The notes below the pieces were generated by a model that worked only from the letters and a program-made list of their open reading frames with translations, did not search any database and was not told the DNA's origin. A stretch of DNA of 64,000 bases from Neisseria subflava (lineage in GTDB: Bacteria > Pseudomonadota > Gammaproteobacteria > Burkholderiales > Neisseriaceae), in assembly GCF_024205705.1 (NCBI RefSeq), contig NZ_CP073115.1, positions 2,170,001-2,234,000 of the forward strand, given 5' to 3'. Below are positions 1 to 6,687 of this stretch, piece after piece. A program made the translations under genes and the position numbers. Position 1 is the first letter of the stretch. Each line of letters starts with the position of its first letter.

Positions 1-1
1 T

Positions 2-505
2 CACATTCACTATAAATTGCTGAATGCGTCTGAATATGGCGTACCGCAAAAGCGCGAACGTGTTTTTATGGTGGGTTTTCGGGATTTTGACGATTATTTC
101 AAATTTCAATTTCCTGTTATGCTGCCTGAAAAAGTACCGCTTAAATTCGCATTGGATGCACAAGCTAATCTTGATGAAAAATGGTTTTTCAGCCCTAAAG
201 CGGTAGAGGGTATGTTGCGTGTGCGTGAAAAAATGAATAAAGGGCGCGTACAAAATATTGAACAGCCATGCAATACGATTAGCGCACATTTGGCAAAAGT
301 GAGTTTGAATGGCACAGACCCTGTATTGATGATTGGCGAACGGTATCGCCGATTTTCACCGCGTGAAGCCGCTAATATTCAATCTTTTCCGCTTGATTTT
401 CAATTTGACAGCGTGTCAGATAATCGTCAATATCGGGCAATTGGCAATGCTGTACCGCCTGTATTGATGTGGCACGTTGCCAATGCGTTAGCAGAAATTG
501 TGTAG
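2..505 (+). CDS. C5-cytosine DNA methyltransferase, C-terminal part
   Basis: The frame is open at the left edge, so the gene is cut by the window; only the last ~168 codons are present. Visible family motifs of 5-methylcytosine methyltransferases are QKRERV (motif VIII, residues following SEYGVP), RYRRFSPREAANIQSFP (motif IX) and YRAIGNAVPPVL (motif X). The catalytic PCQ motif and SAM site must lie upstream. Base composition is lower in G+C than the neighbouring hrpA, as is common for restriction-modification genes in Neisseria. It runs convergently into a truncated hrpA, so it probably belongs to a restriction-modification island inserted there. The partner endonuclease is not visible. The recognition sequence cannot be told from this part. 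Confidence 0.9.
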   Translation, partial: HIHYKLLNASEYGVPQKRERVFMVGFRDFDDYFKFQFPVMLPEKVPLKFALDAQANLDEKWFFSPKAVEGMLRVREKMNKGRVQNIEQPCNTISAHLAKVSLNGTDPVLMIGERYRRFSPREAANIQSFPLDFQFDSVSDNRQYRAIGNAVPPVLMWHVANALAEIV

Positions 506-527
506 TATTCAGCCAGTCTAAAAATGC

Positions 528-567
528 AAAATACCATCTGAAATTTATTTTCCAAGCGGTATTTTTT
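528..567 (+). terminator. Hairpin with T-run after the methyltransferase
   Basis: AAATACC pairs with GGTATTT followed by a run of T. It lies 23 bases after the methyltransferase stop. The loop holds a degenerate DUS-like CCATCTGAA. Confidence 0.5.
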
Positions 568-596
568 GTGTAATTTCTTTTTCTGGTTGTTTGAAA

Positions 597-1991
597 TCAT
601 ATTGCCTCCACCGCCCCCAACTCCAGCAATACCTGAAAACCGTCATTGATATACCGCGAATCGGGCATTTCTAAAAACGGGAATGCTGCTACGTCGCCCA
701 AGTTCAGTGATGCCATGCGCAGGATGACGGCGGCGAGGTTGCTGCGGACGATTTCTGGGTCGGTAAATTCGGGGCGGCTGTTGAAATCTTCTTCTGAAAA
801 CAGTCGGATACAGACGCCTGCGGAGACGCGGCCGCAGCGGCCGGAGCGTTGGCGGGCGGCGGCTTGGGAGATTTTTTCGACATGAAGCTGCTCCACCTTT
901 GCCCGTGCGGAATAGCGTTTGACGCGCGCGAGGCCGGTGTCGATGACGTATTTGATACCCGGCACGGTGAGCGAGGTTTCGGCGACGTTTGTTGCTAACA
1001 CGATGCGGCGTTTTGCGCCGGAGGGGTGGAAGATTTTGTGCTGCTCGGCGTGCGACAGGCGTGCGAACAGGGGCAGGATTTCGTCGTTGCGGCGCAGTGT
1101 AGATTTGCGCAGGGCTTCGGCGGCTTCTCGGATTTCGCGTTCGCCCGGCAGGAACACCAAAATATCGCCTTCGCCATAGCGTGCCAATTCGTCGGCTGCA
1201 TCGACAATCGCGTCGGTCAGCTCTACTTCTGCATCGTCTTCATCTTTGCTGGTCAGCGGTCGATAGAGGATTTCGACGGGATACGTCCGTCCGCTTACTT
1301 CCAGCACAGGCGCGCCGTTGAAGTGTTGGGAAAAGCGTTCTGCGTCTATCGTTGCCGAGGTGATGATGACTTTCAAATCGGGGCGGCGCGGCAGGAGCTG
1401 TTTCAAATAGCCCAAGAGGAAGTCGATGTTCAGGCTGCGTTCGTGCGCTTCGTCGATGATAATCGTGTCGTAGGCAGCGAGATAACGGTCGGTCTGGGTT
1501 TCTGCCAACAGGATGCCGTCGGTCATCAGCTTGACGCAGGCATCGCGCGAGGTGTGGTCGGTAAAGCGTACTTTATAGCCGACCGCGCTGCCGATTTCGG
1601 ATTTCAGCTCTTCGGCAATCCGCTCTGCTACGGAACGCGCGGCCAAACGGCGCGGCTGGGTATGCCCGATCAATCCTGCCGCCCCGCGCCCGAGTTCCAA
1701 ACAAATCTTGGGCAACTGCGTGGTTTTGCCCGAACCGGTTTCGCCGCAAATAATCGTTACCTGATTTTCGGCAATGGCTTTTTTGATTTCGTCGAGTTTT
1801 TCGTGAACGGGCAGCGTGTTGTCAAATTCGGGCTTGGGCAGTTTGGACAGGCGTTGCAGATAGAGATCGTGCGATTTTTTGTATTTTTCCTCAACCTTGG
1901 CCAAGCCGCCGTATTTATTGGGGTTTTTAAAGGCAGATCGCAGAAAATGGCGGTCTTTGGAGAGGGTTTGGGCGAAATCGGGTTGCGGCAT
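597..1991 (-). pseudogene. hrpA: ATP-dependent RNA helicase HrpA, truncated to the helicase core
   Basis: The 464-residue product is a DEAH-box helicase with Walker A GETGSGKTTQLPK near residue 81, DEAH followed by ERSLNIDFLLGYLK, the SAT motif, and helicase motifs V/VI (AETSLTVPG, QRSGRCGR). Full-length HrpA proteins have about 1300 residues. This one stops just after the start of the HA2/winged-helix part (PDSRYINDGFQVLLELGAVEAI then TGA), so the whole C-terminal two thirds is missing. The convergent methyltransferase island begins less than 100 bases downstream, which suggests insertion or replacement there. The helicase core itself is intact and might still be made, but normal HrpA function (unwinding RNA, ribosome rescue) is doubtful. 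Confidence 0.85.
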
Positions 1992-2037
1992 GATGGTGCA
2001 ATAAATTAAATAATGTGAAAAGAATGGAATTATAGCA

Positions 2038-2083
2038 AAAGGCCGTCTGAAACTTGCTTGCTTTCAAGTTTCAGACGGCCTTT
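2038..2083 (-). terminator. DUS inverted pair after rsfS
   Basis: AAAGGCCGTCTGAAACTTG and its complement form a long stem with flanking A and T runs; typical Neisseria DUS-pair terminator, usable from both strands (hrpA promoter side and rsfS end). Confidence 0.85.
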
Positions 2084-2099
2084 GTATGGATAAACCGTT

Positions 2100-2486
2100 T
2101 TAGTCGGCGGCGTGCCAAGGTTTTTGCATACCGGCGTGGAAACTCGGTTTTTCTCCGCCCCACAAGGTGTCGATGTCGTAGAAGTCGCGCACGGCAGGGA
2201 GCATGACGTGGACAACGAGGTCGCCTGCGTCGACGAGCGTCCATTCGCCGGTGTCGCCTTCGGTGCTGAGGATTTCGAAACCGGCTTCTTTCAAATCGAC
2301 GGCAACGTTGTTCGCCAGTGCTTTGACTTGGCGTGTGCTGTCACCGCTGGCAATAATCATGCGGGCGAACAGGGAGGTTTTGTCTTGGGTTTCCAAAACA
2401 GAGATGTCTTTGGCTTTAATGTCTTCGAGGGCGTTTACGGCCACTTCGACCATTTTTTGCAGGTCTTGCAATTCTTGTTCGTTCAT
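2100..2486 (-). CDS. rsfS: Ribosomal silencing factor RsfS
   Basis: The product (128 residues from the chosen start MNEQELQDLQKMVEVAV) matches the RsfS/Iojap family: ALEDIKAKDISVLET, the conserved SGDSTRQVKALANNV, and EGDTGEWTLVDAGDLVVHVM. RsfS binds uL14 on the 50S subunit and blocks subunit joining in stationary phase. An upstream in-frame ATG at 2519 would add 11 residues, but AGGAAA sits six bases before the 2486 ATG, so that start is preferred. It follows nadD on the same strand at a 58-base distance; nadD-rsfS is a widely conserved pair, so they are likely co-transcribed. Confidence 0.9.
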   Translation of the reverse strand: MNEQELQDLQKMVEVAVNALEDIKAKDISVLETQDKTSLFARMIIASGDSTRQVKALANNVAVDLKEAGFEILSTEGDTGEWTLVDAGDLVVHVMLPAVRDFYDIDTLWGGEKPSFHAGMQKPWHAAD

Positions 2487-2544
2487 TGTTTTCCTAGTTG
2501 AAATGTTTTCAGACGGCATTATAGCTTATCTGCCTGAATAAACG

Positions 2545-3150
2545 CTATTTTTCATAGAGTTTGTGTTGGCGGATGTATTGGGCAACGGGTTGCGGCAGGC
2601 CGTCTGAATGGTGGGTTTTGGCGAGATCGGCACGGATTTGGGTAGAGCTGGTGTTGTGCAGCGGCGCGTTGAGGATGCGGACGCTGCCGTTTTGCAGTGC
2701 TTCGCCGAGCCATGCGTGCAATTCGCGCGGGGTTTTGTTGAGGTTGTCGCCTTGGCGCATGGCGATGGCGATATGGGTCTGGCGCACGAGGGTTTGCCAT
2801 TTTTTCCATGTGTGCAGCTGCATCAGGCTGTCGCTGCCCATCAGCCACCACAGTTGCGCGCCGGGAAACTGCTGGCGGAAGATTTGGACGGTGTCAAACG
2901 TATAAGTTGCGCCGTCGCGGACGATATCGCAGTCGCTGGCGGCAAATTTCGGCTCGTCGGCGATGGCGAGTTCAACCATATTGAGGCGCTCTTGCGCCGG
3001 CGTGCGCGTGCTGTCTTTGTGGTACGGGTCGCCTGCCGGCAGAAAGACGACAAGGTCCAAACCGATTTCGTCGGCGAAGGCGCGGGCGATGTGGAGGTGG
3101 CCGTTGTGGATGGGGTCAAACGTGCCGCCGAATAATCCGATGTTTTTCAT
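2545..3150 (-). CDS. nadD: Nicotinate-nucleotide adenylyltransferase NadD
   Basis: The 201-residue protein starts MKNIGLFGGTFDPIHNGHL, with the nucleotidyltransferase GGTFDPIHxGH signature at residues 8-18, and ends with the SSTQIR motif near residue 167. It transfers AMP from ATP to nicotinate mononucleotide, the penultimate step of NAD synthesis. It lies upstream of rsfS on the same strand and just after a carbonic anhydrase gene (18 bases), suggesting a can-nadD-rsfS transcription unit. A DUS is embedded in the coding region near 2599. Confidence 0.95.
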   Translation of the reverse strand: MKNIGLFGGTFDPIHNGHLHIARAFADEIGLDLVVFLPAGDPYHKDSTRTPAQERLNMVELAIADEPKFAASDCDIVRDGATYTFDTVQIFRQQFPGAQLWWLMGSDSLMQLHTWKKWQTLVRQTHIAIAMRQGDNLNKTPRELHAWLGEALQNGSVRILNAPLHNTSSTQIRADLAKTHHSDGLPQPVAQYIRQHKLYEK

Positions 3151-3168
3151 TTCGTGGTGGTGTCTGCG

Positions 3169-3753
3169 TTAGATGTTTTGGCCGTCTGAAGCAGGCAGGC
3201 TGCCGTCAACAATCAGGTTGAGCTTGCCTGTAGTCGGGTGGATAACCAGGCCGTGGACGGCGATGTTGTCGGGCATCAGCGGATGTTTGCGAATCAGCTC
3301 GACGGTATGGCGTACGCTGTCTTCGACGTTGTCAAAACCGGTCAGCCAGCCGTCCAAATCGATACCGGCATTGCGCAGGGTTTCGATGCGGTCGTCGGGG
3401 ATATTGCTGTCGTGTACGCGTTGGAGGAACTCTTCGGCGTGCAATCCGCGCATACCGCAGTCGTGGTGGGCAATGACCATGATTTCTTTGACTTTGAGTT
3501 CAAATACGGCCACCAACAAACTGCGCATCACCGAACCCCAAGGGTGGGTCACCAGCGCACCGGCGTTTTTGATGAGCTTGGCGTCACCGTTTTTCAAGCC
3601 CAACGCATTGGGCAACAATTCAATAATGCGTGCATCCATGCAGGAAAGGATGGCCAGCTCGCGGCCGGGGTATTTGTTGGTGAAATATTTTTCGTACTCG
3701 CCCGATTCAACGAAATGTTGGTTATAGGCGAGGATTTCGCTCAATTCGCTCAT
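3169..3753 (-). CDS. can: Beta-class carbonic anhydrase
   Basis: The 194-residue protein has the zinc-site motifs of beta-carbonic anhydrases: CMDAR (first Cys and the Asp-Arg dyad, residues 38-42) and HHDCGM (His and second Cys, near 96-101). It interconverts CO2 and bicarbonate in the cytoplasm. Its compact length and NAGALVTHPWGSVMRSLLVA segment fit the short clade found in Gram-positives and some Neisseria. A DUS falls at the stop-codon end. It is the first gene of the can-nadD-rsfS run. The gene symbol is used for the function; strict orthology with E. coli Can is not claimed. Confidence 0.88.
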   Translation of the reverse strand: MSELSEILAYNQHFVESGEYEKYFTNKYPGRELAILSCMDARIIELLPNALGLKNGDAKLIKNAGALVTHPWGSVMRSLLVAVFELKVKEIMVIAHHDCGMRGLHAEEFLQRVHDSNIPDDRIETLRNAGIDLDGWLTGFDNVEDSVRHTVELIRKHPLMPDNIAVHGLVIHPTTGKLNLIVDGSLPASDGQNI

Positions 3754-3873
3754 GATGTGCTCGTTTCGGATGGTTTACTCTATTATAGCGGTTTTCGGGT
3801 AGTGCGGTTGTTTTGCAAATTCGCCGTAAACGGCTAAAATCGACGTATCTTTAGTTCTTTTGGAGGATGCGCC

Positions 3874-4764
3874 ATGTCTCAGTCTTTCCGTTTTGAACAG
3901 GTATTCACACCCAATGTCCACGACGCATTGTGGGATTGGGCGCAGACAAGCTATGGCGCATCCGACGATTGGTGCATTCTGTATCTCAACGGCCTGCCTT
4001 TAGGCCGTCTGAACCCGTTATGGCGCGAACGCCTCGGGCAAGATTGGACAGGCAGGCAGTCGACCCTTTCAGACGGCCTGAATTTGGAAACCGACAGCTG
4101 GGCGGAAATGGGCGACAGTTTGCAAACGCTGGCGCAACAATGGTGCGAGTGCGGTTGGCTCAAAGGTTGGCGCGGTGAAAAGTTCGACATCTGCGACCAG
4201 TCGGGCAAGCCTTTATGCGCACTCGAACGCGCCGCCTTCCGTCCGTTCGGCCTGATGAGTCAGGCAGTGCATTTGAACGGATTGGTCGAAACAGAAGACG
4301 GTTTGCGCTTTTGGATAGGCCGCCGCAGTCCGCACAAAGCCGTTGATCCGAACAAACTCGACAACCTGACCGGCGGCGGTATCAGCAGCGGCGAGAGGCC
4401 GTCTGAAGCCGTCTGCCGCGAGGGCGAAGAAGAAGCAGGCATTCCCGCTTCATTAACACCTCATATCCGACCGACTGCCCAAATATATAGTTTGCGCCCC
4501 GTTAACCGCGGTGTCCACAACGAAATTCTGTATATCTTCGACATCGTCCTGCCCGAAGGCTTCCAACCCGCCAACCAAGACGGCGAAGTCGCCGGTTTTG
4601 AACTGATGGACATCCCCGCCCTGCTCGATGCCATGTTGGGCGGGCACATGATGCACGATGCCCAGTTGGTCACGATCGAAGCCTGCCGGCGATACGGCCT
4701 GATCGACCCCAAACATCCGCTGTCCGCATGGCTCGACAGCATCCGTTGCCGACCCCATTTTTAA
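3874..4764 (+). CDS. Nudix hydrolase with N-terminal DUF4743-like domain
   Basis: The 296-residue protein carries a full Nudix box near residues 167-190 (GGGISSGERPSEAVCREGEEEAGI, fitting G-x5-E-x7-RE-x2-EE-x-G), so it likely hydrolyses a nucleoside diphosphate linked to another group. The N-terminal ~140 residues resemble the extra domain seen in thiamine-pyrophosphokinase-like Nudix proteins (DUF4743). AGGAG lies just before the ATG. Several DUS occur inside the gene (near 4011, 4068, 4398), which the protein accommodates as RPSE or similar. It is followed after 15 bases by an ABC ATPase gene. Confidence 0.85.
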   Translation: MSQSFRFEQVFTPNVHDALWDWAQTSYGASDDWCILYLNGLPLGRLNPLWRERLGQDWTGRQSTLSDGLNLETDSWAEMGDSLQTLAQQWCECGWLKGWRGEKFDICDQSGKPLCALERAAFRPFGLMSQAVHLNGLVETEDGLRFWIGRRSPHKAVDPNKLDNLTGGGISSGERPSEAVCREGEEEAGIPASLTPHIRPTAQIYSLRPVNRGVHNEILYIFDIVLPEGFQPANQDGEVAGFELMDIPALLDAMLGGHMMHDAQLVTIEACRRYGLIDPKHPLSAWLDSIRCRPHF

Positions 4765-4779
4765 AGGCCGTCTGAAACC

Positions 4780-5721
4780 ATGTTGCAACTCAAAAACATC
4801 AACAAACGCTTCGGCAGCAAAATCGTTGCCCAAGACATCAACCTAAACGTCGAAGCAGGCGAAATCCTCGCCGTACTCGGCCGCTCCGGCTGCGGCAAAT
4901 CCACCCTGCTCAAAACCATCGTCGGCCTGGTGCATCCCAACAGCGGCGAAGTCTGGCTCAACAGCGACAACATCACCGACATGCCGTCTGAAAAGCGCAA
5001 TATCTCGCTGATGTTTCAAGACTACGCCCTTTTGCCGCATTTAACCGCCCTCGACAACGTCGGCTTCGGCCTCAAAATGCGCCGCCTACCCAAAGCCGAA
5101 ATCGAAGAACAATCCATGCAGGCCTTGCGCGACATCGGTTTGGAACACGAAGCGCAACGCAAACCCGAAAGCCTCTCCGGCGGCGAACAGCAACGCCTTG
5201 CCCTCGCACGCGCCCTCATCACGCGCCCGTCGCTGTTGCTCTTGGACGAAGCCTTCTCCAGCCTCGACACCCACCTGCGCCACCACCTGCGCACCCTGAC
5301 CGCCGAACGCATCCGCAGTCAAAACATTCCCGCCATCCTCGTGACCCACTCCGCCGAGGAAGCCTGCACCATGGCCGACACCATCGCCATCATGCACGAA
5401 GGCCGCATCCTCCAACACGGTACGCCGGAAACCCTTATCCGCCGCCCCGTCAACGCCCAAGCCGCCCTGCTACTCGGTTTGGCCAACACCAGCGACACAC
5501 GCTACATTCCCCAACACGCCATCCGATTCGACCCGAACGGCACAGCCGTCCGCATCAGTGAAGCCGTCCCCCTCGCCGAGGGCACACGCCTTACCCTCGC
5601 CCATCCGCAATACGGCGATTTGATTTGGTATCCCCACGCCGACCACGATACGGACAAACCGCAAACCGGACAGGAAATCCGCATCAGCGTGGATGAAAGT
5701 CAGATCGTTTGGTTTGATTGA
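4780..5721 (+). CDS. ABC transporter ATP-binding protein, FbpC/PotA-like
   Basis: The 313-residue ATPase has Walker A GRSGCGKST (about 34-42), Q-loop MFQDYALLP, signature LSGGEQQR, Walker B LLLLDEAFSSLD and the H-loop THS, followed by a ~90-residue C-terminal TOBE-like regulatory part. This layout is that of iron(III), thiamine or polyamine importers. No permease or binding-protein gene is adjacent, so it is an orphan ATPase here; the substrate cannot be assigned. A DUS sits directly before its ATG (4766-4777), between it and the Nudix gene, and a DUS-pair terminator follows. Confidence 0.85.
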   Translation: MLQLKNINKRFGSKIVAQDINLNVEAGEILAVLGRSGCGKSTLLKTIVGLVHPNSGEVWLNSDNITDMPSEKRNISLMFQDYALLPHLTALDNVGFGLKMRRLPKAEIEEQSMQALRDIGLEHEAQRKPESLSGGEQQRLALARALITRPSLLLLDEAFSSLDTHLRHHLRTLTAERIRSQNIPAILVTHSAEEACTMADTIAIMHEGRILQHGTPETLIRRPVNAQAALLLGLANTSDTRYIPQHAIRFDPNGTAVRISEAVPLAEGTRLTLAHPQYGDLIWYPHADHDTDKPQTGQEIRISVDESQIVWFD

Positions 5722-5744
5722 ATCTGATGGGTTGAGAAAAAGAA

Positions 5745-5780
5745 AAAGGCCGTCTGAAAATTAAGTTTCAGACGGCCTTT
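5745..5780. terminator. DUS inverted pair
   Basis: AAAGGCCGTCTGAAA and its complement with a 6-base loop and a T-run. It separates the ABC ATPase gene from the convergent small secreted-protein gene. Confidence 0.85.
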
Positions 5781-5829
5781 GTTATCTCAGCCATCAATCA
5801 GACAAACCCATCTGATCTACAAGCACTTT

Positions 5830-6294
5830 TTACTTCACTTTCGTACATACCTCACGGGAAGTCCCGTCTTCAGACACCAATTTGCCTGTTTTATCCAGTT
5901 GATACACTTCATCTTCACCGGGCTTGGCCATCTACGCAACCAATCCGGTGTATATCATGCTTTCCAAGAATTGGCCGTCTTCTGATTCTTCCAACCATGC
6001 CAATGTTTCAGGGCTGTGGAGTTGTGAAACTTCGCTGTACTTGATTTGACTTTGAGTTAAGGCATTGTTCGCAAAACGCCATTTACCCCCACCAACAACA
6101 TGGTATGCCAAGACATTGCCGTCATCGTCCACTTTGAGTTTAGCGTCGCCACGGAAACTGCCGTCCTGAAGATATTCGACTTTTGTATCACTGTGAATGT
6201 TTTCATCAGAGCCAACGCAATGCCATGTACCGACAATCGGAGAAGCCAGGGCGGTTGTTGCGGATAAAAGCACCGGCAGAATAAAGAGTTTCAT
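5830..6294 (-). pseudogene. Small secreted protein gene with in-frame amber stop
   Basis: Translation starts MKLFILPVLLSATTALASPIVGTW, a clear signal peptide, followed by a domain of the kind seen in small lipocalin-like or DUF-type periplasmic proteins (IVGTWHC...). The frame stops at TAG (5932-5934) after 120 residues, but the same frame continues without another stop for 33 codons (MAKPGEDEVYQLDKTGKL onward, ending EVCTKVK) to TAA at 5830-5832, only ~50 bases before the DUS terminator. The tail contains a Cys that could pair with the Cys in GTWHC. I read this as one 154-codon gene with a nonsense change at codon 121. A short functional product cannot be excluded. Function unknown. Confidence 0.65.
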
Positions 6295-6313
6295 CTATTT
6301 CCTTTCTTAAAAG

Positions 6314-6365
6314 AGGCCGTCTGAAAAGTTGCAACGACATTGAAGCTGCATTTTCAGACGGCCTT
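6314..6365. terminator. DUS inverted pair with long loop
   Basis: AGGCCGTCTGAAAA and its complement separated by 24 bases, between two minus-strand genes. Confidence 0.75.
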
Positions 6366-6392
6366 TGCGAGTATTTTACTGCAGGCGGACGT

Positions 6393-6620
6393 TCAAGAAA
6401 TATAAATCACGAGACCGGCAATCAGCACCAGCTGGACACCCAACTTCATCAGTGCGGTACGACTGACGAAGTAGATAAACCAAGTGCCGGTCAAAATCAA
6501 CAGTAGAATAATCAACCACGGCCGCCATTTGTTGAGGTGGACTGCTTCGGTAAAGCAGGTATAAATATGAAGTACGACGATGGCGACGATGAGCAATATA
6601 GGCATGATGAAGTCCATCAT
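6393..6620 (-). CDS. Small three-helix inner-membrane protein, unknown function
   Basis: The 75-residue product, starting MMDFIMPILLIVAIVVLHIY, has three hydrophobic stretches (about 3-19, 31-48, 58-74). AAGGAAA lies seven bases before the paired ATG, which decides this start against the longer in-frame one at 6656. A second reading frame is also open across this stretch (6376-6681) but has no hydrophobic pattern or ribosome site. It is flanked by DUS-pair terminators on both sides and so looks monocistronic. I do not recognise a family. Confidence 0.65.
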   Translation of the reverse strand: MMDFIMPILLIVAIVVLHIYTCFTEAVHLNKWRPWLIILLLILTGTWFIYFVSRTALMKLGVQLVLIAGLVIYIS

Positions 6621-6636
6621 TTGATTTCCTTTTGAT

Positions 6637-6671
6637 AAGGCCGTCTGAAAAAACATTCTTCAGACGGCCTT
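6637..6671. terminator. DUS inverted pair
   Basis: AAGGCCGTCTGAA and its complement with a 9-base loop, placed directly after the valS stop codon on the minus strand. Confidence 0.85.
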
Positions 6672-6687
6672 GCCTATTCAATCAAAA

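Noticed and set aside
1026..2009. 327-residue plus-strand ORF opposite hrpA
   Set aside because: Phe/Gly/Val-rich antisense shadow of a conserved helicase frame.
6376..6681. 101-residue ORF overlapping the small membrane gene
   Set aside because: It runs through a DUS terminator at its start and lacks a ribosome site; the other frame encodes three membrane helices with a good site.
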